A DNA stretch of 64,000 nucleotides from Ascaris suum (taxonomy: Eukaryota; Nematoda; Chromadorea; Rhabditida; Ascarididae): NCBI GenBank assembly GCA_013433145.1, contig CM024173.1:8824322-8888321 (forward strand). Direction: 5' to 3'. The first letter of the stretch is position 1; the number at the start of each line of letters is the position of its first letter. A model generated the notes under the pieces. The model made no database searches. It saw only the letters and a program-made list of their open reading frames with translations, and was not told where the DNA came from. Positions 55,092 through 64,000 of this stretch are shown here, piece after piece. The translations under genes and the position numbers were made by a program.

Positions 55092-58000
55092 ATGTTGTCA
55101 ATAGTTTTGCTCACCGTGCTATTGTGCAGTGTTAGTGGAGCGATGTGGAACAACGATTACGAGCGCCTCTGTGGACGCCGTCTCACAATTCTTGTCACCA
55201 AGCTGTGTGCCGCTTCTGGATGTATGGCGAATCTTCTCCATTCTTACGACCTACAGGAAGAAAGTCAGTTGTTTCAGCTTTTTGTCTTCTTTTACATACA
55301 ATGAAATTAACCAAAGAGATGCTCATCTAACTTAGCTTCGCTTAACTAATTGGCCAAAATCATCTACCTTCGAAGGAAATGTGATATCTCGAGGCAGTAA
55401 TGGTGAATCACGCATTACTGGAATCTTTTTTTCTTCTTTGCAGTATGCAATAAACGTATATCATCTAATGTACATATGCAATTTCAAGCTAGAGGATGCA
55501 TAAAATAGTGCATCCCGAAGCCAGCTCATATTATTAGAGGTATTTAGAATGACGAGACTGATTTTAAGGCGAATAGAGAACTAAGGGTCCCTTGGAGATA
55601 GAGGGTGAAAAGGCGATTGGATGCGGGGAGGGGATAGAAAGAATATAGGAAACTTTGGATTCCATCAGAATTGTGTTTTTGCTGTTGCAGAATGGTCCTC
55701 ACCTGTACAAAACTAAGTAATCTTCGTTCATCCGACATGCTGGACATGCCCTGCAAAAACAAGAAGCTCTCAGCATTGGGTGGCATTCCAAAAGTGGGAC
55801 GCCTTTCAAACCCTTGAATAAATGTTCTCCTGGCCAACTCTCTTTTTAATTTTCATACTCGTGGCCACCTGATGATAAAAATGATGGGGTTTTTGATTAC
55901 TTTGGTAGTTTGTGAATTGTCGCTTTCTTTGAGGCCATCGAAAGCATATCGGTAGTCGTACCTTCAGAGATTCGTGTTCACGAAAACCCCTATATTACAG
56001 CAAACATTATGAGACTTCGGAGTTTTTGCTGCATACCTCACTAACGCAAGCTTGATTTACGAAGCCTTGGCTCACAGGAGAAAGCAAGCTGATAATCCGC
56101 GAAGATACTTTGATTTTATGCAGGAAATATTTTTTAGCACAATTATTCAGCTCGGGCAAAATTAACAGCCAGCGAGTTGCTGGTATGGAGTAAATTAATA
56201 GATCTTGAAGAAGACTGTCAAGTCGGCGACATAGCCTAGTTGTAAGAAACTAGTTTTCGCAAGCGAGTTGTAAATCTGGCGGATAATCATCTTTTGAGTT
56301 GTTGTTGAATCTCTACAACGAGTTCAAAGGCTAGAATATGCGGGCACATAAACACATACAAATTTGAAGATGTTTTGTTTCCCCCTTTTTTGTGCAAATC
56401 GGACGTCAGAAACGGCGCTGAAGCAATCTTGGGATGAATTATCACCCTCATATGCCGGAGTATAAATTTATATCTTAGAATTTAAAGAAACGCTTCGTAG
56501 CAACCAAGACACGACACCTAAAACAGCTACAGTATGGCCTGCTGCCGCGTCTGCATATGCGTATGTATATGCAAGAAACGATCGACGTAATGCAAAGGCA
56601 ATAAATGATTGTTAAAATTATGGCAGAACTTTGACAGGAACATCTCGTCAGCCGTAATTCTAGTAATTCTATTCAAATAGAAGCCTTCTGAACGGTGCAA
56701 AGTTAGTGGATTCGCAGAAATAAAAATAAGAGTGCAATAAAATTGATAAAAATGATGTGCGAAGAAAAGCGGTGGTGAAAATCCATACTCAGCTTATGCG
56801 CTGTAGTCTACGAAAGTCTCGTTAAGTGCGAAAATACATAAAATGAATGTGTGATAAAAAATTACGGAATATAAGACGATGAAATAATTGGAAACGATTG
56901 TTCACTGCACAGATTATCGAACTGTGGAAAATAAGACAACTTTTTTTCGGTGCTGATTGCGTTATATTACAAGCGAAGAACTTAAACGCTTGATAAACAC
57001 GATAATAGCAAGAATTTTATTCCCGTAGCTCAGAGTGATTTATGCCTTCGTGGCTAGCATCAAAACGGTAGAAAGTGAAATGGCCGTATGCGCGATTCCC
57101 TCATGCCTCTTCGATCCTAATTCTAGTGTAAATTTATTAAAGAATTGATAAACGATAGTTGCGCTGAAGATTCATTCGTGATTTTTTAAATGAAGCATTT
57201 TTTAAAACATTGGCCGTACGAATATTTTGTGCTATTTCCGATGGTATCATATAAAACACTCTATATAATAAATTAACGGCAAGTGAGGGCACAAGAAAAA
57301 CGGAACGAACGCAGAGCTTCGAAGATCTTCGTTGAACATAGGACTTAGCAGCTCAAGCATAATAAAGAAAGAAAGCATAAAAACAAAAAGGTACAATGGA
57401 ATCGGTGGTGAAAGTCGCTGCGGAAATGAGACCAAAGTTTTGCAGTGGGCACGTAAACAAAGAGGAATTATTTGCGGAGACGCTTTCAAGCAATAAGGCC
57501 TCATCTATGCGAACAACCCGACATGCATAGCTTCATAAGCATTTAAGCGGAAGCAACACTCAAATTCAATGCAACATGAAAATTAATTCAGCAGAAAGTT
57601 TTTTGGAACTCAACGTAGAGAGGTGACAGAGAATGTTCATGTTTTAATGACAGTTCATGTTTTTTGTTGATTATGTTCACGTGGAAACACCTGTCTAGTG
57701 ATGCGGTTTAGTGAACCTCAGCAGTCGGATTAAACGCCATTTTGGCAGCTAAATTTCCACATTTTCTAAGCACCGAACATCAACTACATAATTATTTTCA
57801 CATACGCATTATACTTCTATTTTTTCAACTCCTTTAATGTATTCATTATCGCTTCTATGTAGACTCTCTGTCTGCAATTTGTTTTCATATTCCGTTGTGA
57901 TTTTTGTGGCCCTCAAGAGATTTTAATAGGCGGTTTTTTCTCACATTTTATAAAGTGCTACAGTGGGATTCTACTGACGTCTAAATGACAGGAATTGCCA

Positions 58001-59085
58001 ATCGACGATGAGGTTTGGAAGCAAGCTGAGCTTGGTCGCTAGGGGCCTAATTAGGCGACAATCGGAAAATGCCACAACACCTTTCCTGAAGTACTTAAAG
58101 TGTCTCGCTTTGGCATTTGATGAGAAGGTAATGTACAAGACAGGTTAACATTCCGCCGTCTTCAAAATTCGTGAACTTTGATTTCATTTGCATGTAAGCT
58201 GACGGTTTCCGAGCTGAAACTGCCGGAAGATGTTTCCAATTTATGTAGCTTTTCTTATAATATATAGTCCAGCACGAAATGCCCTATTATTGTAAAAAGC
58301 AAAGATCTGTTTTCACGCTGGACTGTGCAAATCCACCTCCAAGCAATTTAGCCCCAAACTACGATAATATTGCGATTTTTGTGACAAATAGCCTGGGAAG
58401 TTGAATATTAAAAAATTATAGTCTCAGCAGAGAACTTTGATATTTGAAGGTTTAAATCGAGTACAAGTTAAGCGCATCTGCCATGGATTTCATGCTGTCT
58501 CATTCGAAGCGATCAAAAGTCAGATATTAGTATCCGATCAGAAATCAACTAAAAATTGCGTGTGGGTGGTGATTAAATTTAAGGACTTAGTTGATTTACC
58601 GGCGACATTTTCTTCGCTACTGCTAAGTTGATATTCATGTGCATTCGAGTAGGATCAAGTCGATTCACACATTTCATGCAAGCTGCTGCAACGTATATTT
58701 CCTAAAAAACATTATTTTAGAAAGAGACTCATAACGCTCGATTTTGTTTTTTGAGCTTTCCTCTTAATGTGATCACCACTCACCCAAGTGCTGCCCCCTG
58801 CAAATCAAGAAGGGCCACTCACTAAGCGAGTGCTTTAGCAACAATTACTCCAGCTGATTAGACGTAAGTTTCGATGCTAATGAAACTGTTAAAACTCATC
58901 TAAGATGCGATCTATTTTCAGGCATATCAAAGCAGTGCTGTGCAATTGGATGCAGCTTCGAGCAGATTCGTACGTTCTGCTGCGAAATCGATAAACACGA
59001 CAAAAACAGTCCAATGAAAATGGAAAATAAACAAGAGCTGCATGAAACATCCTTCGGAACAGTTTTAAACAAAGAAGAACGCTAG
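55092..59085 (+). CDS. Insulin-like peptide precursor, two exons, 111 aa
   Basis: Exons are 55092-55263 and 58922-59085, with a phase-1 intron between the B and A chains, the position conserved in insulin genes. The signal peptide is MLSIVLLTVLLCSVSGA. The B chain has LCGRRLTILVTKLC, with 11 residues between its two cysteines as in insulin, then an extra Cys (AASGC). The A chain is SKQCCAIGCSFEQIRTFCC, with the standard CC-x3-C-x8-C spacing plus an extra final Cys. The two extra cysteines are the mark of nematode peptides with a fourth disulphide. The linker (MANLLHSYDLQEESI) is short and has no dibasic cleavage site, so the mature hormone may stay single-chain. A polar tail of about 33 residues follows the A chain. 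It would act through a DAF-2-type receptor. AATAAA lies at 59114-59119. Confidence 0.92.
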
Positions 59086-59113
59086 GGTTTTCGCTTCATA
59101 TGTTTGCATAAGA

Positions 59114-59119
59114 AATAAA
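59114..59119 (+). promoter_or_regulatory. Polyadenylation signal of the insulin-like gene
   Basis: AATAAA lies 28 bases past the stop at 59083-59085, giving a very short 3' UTR. Confidence 0.5.
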
Positions 59120-60556
59120 TGAAAAGTAATTCTCGTTTCGTTGTAATGATTGCTGATTGTGATATACTGAGATATTTAACTCTTTTATCAACTAGTCTGA
59201 TATATCTAAATGAAATAACACTTGTTTTAATGAAGAGAACTTTGTTTAAGACAGCATTGTTTTCATGTGATATCGCATTGACCCATACGTGTTCGAGATC
59301 ATGAATAGTGAAAACTGATGTGAAATTTCAATTTTTCTTTCGTGCTTCACTTCCACATTTGATGGTGTAAGTGATTTCACTTCGACCAACCGAGGAAGCT
59401 GAATAACAGAAGATACTAAATACGTTGAGTGCAGTGAGACATATATAAACGAGCAATGAAAATTGTATGATGTTGTACCTCTATATGTCACAGTATCTTC
59501 ATCAACACTTGTTTTTCCGTTGAGTGTGTTGAATATACAACGCTACAACAATAAACGTGTTGTAGGTTAATTGTTGAAAAAGAGCACAATTGCATACGGC
59601 AAAAACAAACTTCGTATAAATCGCGTGAACAGTTTGTACAATGAGGAGGTGTGGAAAATTATAGTTTCTCACTGGATTATAGGAGGGCGGACTCAGATTA
59701 GTGGTTAAATGGATGCCATCTTTTTGCTGTATTCCGCCCAACTTTATTACCTGAGCGCCTCAAAATCATCTGAGCCGACAGAAGCAGTTTATGGTTTTTG
59801 CGGCTGCGGCCTTTTATACGCTTTACAAATTGTGGGTACTAGCTCTTTTGCCTTCGCTACTTTTCTTCCATCAGTAATTTCAGTGGGAATGAACACAAAT
59901 TGCTCATTATTTCCCAGTAGTTCGTTTCATTATAGACATAATATTTTTGTTGTTTCGTACCGGATATAAAGGTCATCTTGCCGACCGGAAGTTGTCCCAC
60001 TTATTTGCAAGAAACTGCACGAACTGCAGAATAAAATAGGTTTGACGCTGCAACATTAGATAAATGGGCGGTTTCAGAGATCTGATATGAATGAGGCTTT
60101 CCATAGAAATCACTGGCATTGATGATGCGGAGTAATTCTATAAAGTAAAATGATATCATTCGAATATTGCTGATAGGTGAAGTAAATAAGTTTTCTCATT
60201 AGGATATGAAAAGGAAGAAGAGGCATCAAAAAATCGGCACTGACGCAGTTTCTCCATTGCATCTACTGGCGGTATAATCTTTCCTCGACGAAATCTCTTT
60301 TCCTGTCAAATAAAATCTCATTTCGAAGGAGTAAGTTCTAGCTCATGCTGAATAAACTGGGAAATGAGATGGCATTTTAACAGCGGTAATCATTACGCTA
60401 TGAAACTAGCAAAACCGCTGTAAAAAACGTCACCTTGTGGTGTAATCGCAAAATGAGAACTTGCATGCACAAATTTAAAATCGCTATGCGGCTATCATTA
60501 ATATGTAGTTCAACTTTTCAATGGTTTTATGGCAATTAATTTCTTATACACTGCAG
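59120..60556. other. Region upstream of the candidate terminal exon pair
   Basis: An ORF at 59709-59969 begins MDAIFLLYSAQLYYLSAS and is hydrophobic. It could supply a 5' exon to the pair at 60557-60752 through a weak phase-0 donor near 59830, but this is not convincing. Nothing else was recognised. Confidence 0.3.
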
Positions 60557-60752
60557 ATCCACTTTTGTCAGCAAACATCGAGTACTGCTGAGCGAAATGA
60601 AGAAGACATTGCGAGCGATAGGTATGGCTCAGACCGGAATTTTCTCAGGAACATTCCAATTCAGCCAGCGTGAGATTCTTCCGTTCTCATTCCGCAGATG
60701 CTTTTGTGGCGTTCTACTGCTAGCCAGCTGGCTTACGCGTGTCCGTTTTTAA
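60557..60752 (+). CDS. Candidate last two exons of an unrecognised gene with a hydrophobic tail
   Basis: Exon 60557-60621 follows CACTGCAG, reads IHFCQQTSSTAERNEEDIAS and ends at a GTATGG donor in phase 2. Exon 60698-60752 follows TTCCGCAG, completes the split Arg codon and reads CFCGVLLLASWLTRVRF to TAA at 60750-60752. The intron would be 76 bases. The hydrophobic end could be a tail anchor. Upstream exons must end in phase 0 and were not identified with confidence. No family was recognised. Confidence 0.3.
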
Positions 60753-63700
60753 TCGTTCTATACTGGCAATCAGCTACAGTAATAAGGTCAGCTATAAAAC
60801 TAGAGCAGGGTGAATTTATCGTGTTAGATTCACTCATATATCTTTCCAATGAAACTGGCGGTAAGATATTGCATCTCGATACTCCAAGCATTTGCACAAT
60901 GCTGAAAAATTCCTTATTCGGAAGATAAACCAACTTTATGAACGCTGAAAATGAATATACCGGTAAAAGGTGACATGAATCGAGCTTTCCGCTTCTGTTC
61001 GCCACCTAGCAGGTTTCATACGTTATGATGTATTATTAAAACATTCAAGATGTACATCCACAGAGCGGTTAACATGCCCGCCCTTATAATCTATGAAGGC
61101 TTTACTGCTACAATATGACCAGTGCATAGTGTAAAATGATGTTCGCTAGGATCTATGAGATTACAAATTTATGGGTATTTCAAATGCCACATGCAGGTCA
61201 TCTCGAAAAATGGCTTTTATGGAGTAAGTTAAGGAAGAACCGAGAGTGCCATCATGAAAAATTGGCGAAGAACAGGATTTCCCTTTTTTCAACCACCTGG
61301 ACTCAGAGCTGAAAAGGTAGTGAACGACAGAAAGAGCTCGGTGAGCGAATGAATTTAAAGCAAGTGCAAAGCGCACATTAAGAGCTAGTAGGGCATCGGC
61401 TTTTGAACCTTGCTCAGCTAACCAGCCACTTTCACAGTCAACGTAATAAAAGAAATACAATATTTGAAGTGATGCATTCCATTTTAAGTTAATGCGATCT
61501 TCCATATAAACCTGTTAGAAAAGATTTTTTTCCTATGAAGAGACAGGTAAAGAGAATATCCATTGTCGATTTAGAACGATATAAAGTTTTCTGAAGTCTC
61601 AAGCATGTGTAAGCTTCTCGACGTTAATAGTTCGAAGTGAAGTTTGGTATAGCAGATCATCAAATCGCACAACTTCCCACTCATATTCGTAACTCTGGCT
61701 TCGATGGCTTAGTTGTAAACTCGGGAAAGACAGACTGCGACAGATAAACAGACATATACAGATGGACGAACACAACATCCTCATAATGCACTTTGCTGAG
61801 CCAAAGCACATAACAAACACTCGCTAATTACGAAACTAAATTACTCAGCGATAATTGTATTTAAAACATTGGATACCGGCGAGAGTTGTTTGAATAATTA
61901 TGCTTCTTTCTTCTAGCACCTTTGCAGATTCTCTTTGTGTCGTCACAGCTGTGTAGTGTCAAGAGCGCAATCATCATGCTTTTGTGTCGATAACCACGAC
62001 GCACACCTCATCGCGTTATATCGACTGCGAACGCGGTGTTCGTTGAAATGCTTTTTTATCGTCAAGTTCATCTGTTTCAACCTCACAAAATACTCTTCAA
62101 TTGCTTCACTCTATGCGATGATAATACTTCTACATTTGCATCGACCTTCATCACTCATACAAAAACATTAACTCAACGTTTCGAAAAATCAAACAAACCC
62201 TTAACTCGCAACGTTTCGTTCACTCACCCATGCTTCATGAATTTGAGCGCACCAGCATCCTTCTACATATAATGCCATGGTAGAGCCAAACTCAGAAGCT
62301 ATGACAATCGCCTAAAAAAGTGCCCTTTTCTTTTTTATGTTTGAAAGCATAAGGACGAAATTTTACACTGATCTGAGTGCGTATGAATGATGTTGCATGC
62401 GAGAAATTCTTTCTTGGGCCACAGAGTCTTCGAATTGTTCTCTGCGACCCCGATTTTCCTTTTTGAACCAATGCTCACTGCCGATTGGTACCAAACTCTC
62501 GAATACCCATCCTTTGTAGTTGGAGACCCTGGGCTCTTTTCCAAGACCGTTGCTCCTAAAAGGCCGTATTTATAGCTACGGCTTCGATCTTCTGGAAGAC
62601 CTATATTTTCGGCGGCATTTCACTTCTGGAGCTTCTGATTCATGAGAGCTGGGAATTGGTTTGTGAAAGAGTCATTCGGGCTATTTCGATATGCGTTTCA
62701 AAAATGAAATGGTCGTTCACCCCTGTAGTCCTAAAAACTTTTCCGTAATTTATGTTTGAGCTTGAGTTTCACAGGCGAGAAAATGTTCTTTGGGGAAAAA
62801 TACCGAACTTGGCATGCGTGAAAGAGGTGTGACGACAAAGATTCAAGAAAACTAGTCCCTGAGGATACTCCTTTTGGTCGGTCCACGGTGGAATCCAAAC
62901 GAGAGTTACGAGGGTTATAGACTGTGCTACTCTTTGATCAAGTAGCGAGATGTGCCTCAAGAAAATACTCGGGAGTTGCTAGACATATTCTTGAAATCCC
63001 TTGGACAAAATCTGAAGTCCAGAAAGCCAGAGAAAAGAGGGTTCCATTTTCGTTGTCCCGAATTTGGTGTTTGTATCGAGACGGACCAACAACGGGATCA
63101 GAAAGCAACTCCAATCATCTTATCAGTCTCAGTCTCAAGACGTAATCAAAGGCGCGTTTCTTCACCCTTGATTTCCTTTAAGGTATCAAGGTAGGCACAT
63201 TTTGCAGAAGTTTTTGCCTAAATGGTGATTCTAATTCACTCGCCAATTACAAAAAAATTCTTGGGGCCAGGGAAAAAAGATATGGCGTTGGCTTCTTAAA
63301 TGGAACGCGCAGTGTGTCTGCGCTTCATTCTATATGGAAGAAACAGAGGATGGACGCGGCCTGAGGAAATTTTTGCTGCTCAGAGATGCAGATTTTAAGC
63401 TGGGAATGTGCACACACCGTTGTGGAAAAAAATCGCAGCGTTTCATTGCTCAGCATTATCTCATTGCCTTCACTCGTCCGCATCTTTACGTGTGGAGCTA
63501 TGTGGAACAGATATCATGCAGCCTGTTTTGCGCAATTCTTCACCGAAATTAGTTCTGCACACTGAAAATAGAAAATCCATGTCATAGACAATTTTTGTTT
63601 CAGCAGTCATTTTTGCCAATAAGAAACATACCAATAAATTGAGAAACGCACAACGAAGAGAGGGCAGGGCACGAAGCACCCCAAATGGGGTCATATCTTT

Positions 63701-64000
63701 TTGGAACGGCGAATGAGGGCAGCGTCCCTGCCACTATGAAATCGTCGCCTTTTCAGGGTCCCTCTGAAAATATGTCCCCTTTCGTGTTCCGACCCATTCA
63801 GCATTACACATCAGTTTATGTCATGTTTTTTTCACTTGCTTTTGAACTTGATTGCCACTGGGCTTCAAACTTGCGATCTTGAGGGTGATAAGAATCTCAG
63901 ATGAGGGACTGCAAAGAAAGCCTGCGATTTGTCGATTTTCAAGCCCACCTCTTTCCTGGCTCAGGCTTTGAATCTAGGAGCCAACTCTCCATTCGCAGCC
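60753..64000. other. Unassigned right end of the window
   Basis: The ORFs at 62387-62575, 62952-63194, 63334-63552 and 63685-63882 match no family and have no clear splice partners. The stretches near 62400-62650 and 63660-63960 are GC-richer than average and may be dispersed repeats, which cannot be shown from one copy. No gene was supported. Confidence 0.4.

Overview
The window is nuclear DNA from a nematode. Small exons sit in long AT-rich introns with typical nematode splice sites. Two genes encode MSP-domain proteins, one gene encodes a nematode-style insulin-like peptide, and an exact copy of the SL1 spliced leader is present. Decayed CR1- and possibly RTE-type LINE pieces, together with the general texture, fit a clade V (strongylid or hookworm-like) species. 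That placement is an inference, not a measurement. No bacterial genes, CRISPR arrays, tRNA or rRNA genes were found.

Best-supported genes, left to right. (1) GDP-mannose 4,6-dehydratase (+, 15-7626): nine exons giving 371 aa, all catalytic residues present. (2) TMA7, a 64-aa translation-machinery-associated protein (-, 9846-11540). (3) A class I SAM-dependent methyltransferase related to mycobacterial lipid O-methyltransferases (+, 13350-15702), with an apparent one-base frameshift near its C-terminus. (4) NAF1, the H/ACA snoRNP assembly factor (-, 21459-30746): ten exons giving 450 aa. (5) MSP-A (+, 33601-40170) and MSP-B (+, 43621-49108), tandem paralogues encoding an MSP domain plus a C-terminal membrane anchor. 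(6) A 123-aa basic protein of no recognised family between them (+, 40505-43212). (7) An insulin-like peptide with extra cysteines (+, 55092-59085). Weaker candidates are a possible PC-esterase-like 3' end (19785-20410), a terminal exon pair at 60557-60752, an orphan exon at 54067-54198 and several short ORFs.

The rest is intron or intergenic DNA. It holds LINE fragments on the minus strand (17218-17499 and 51885-52735), a possible RTE 5' fragment (41710-42027), a 174-bp (TA)n tract, G/C mononucleotide runs, a 125-bp tandem repeat ending next to the SL1 copy, and a perfect hairpin bounded by direct repeats. The genes do not form one pathway. They cover fucose-nucleotide synthesis, ribosome and snoRNP assembly, lipid methylation, a tail-anchored MSP pair and a secreted hormone.

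Exon models were built by hand from reading-frame continuity, GT/AG sites, phase agreement and family resemblance. No search or transcript data were available.
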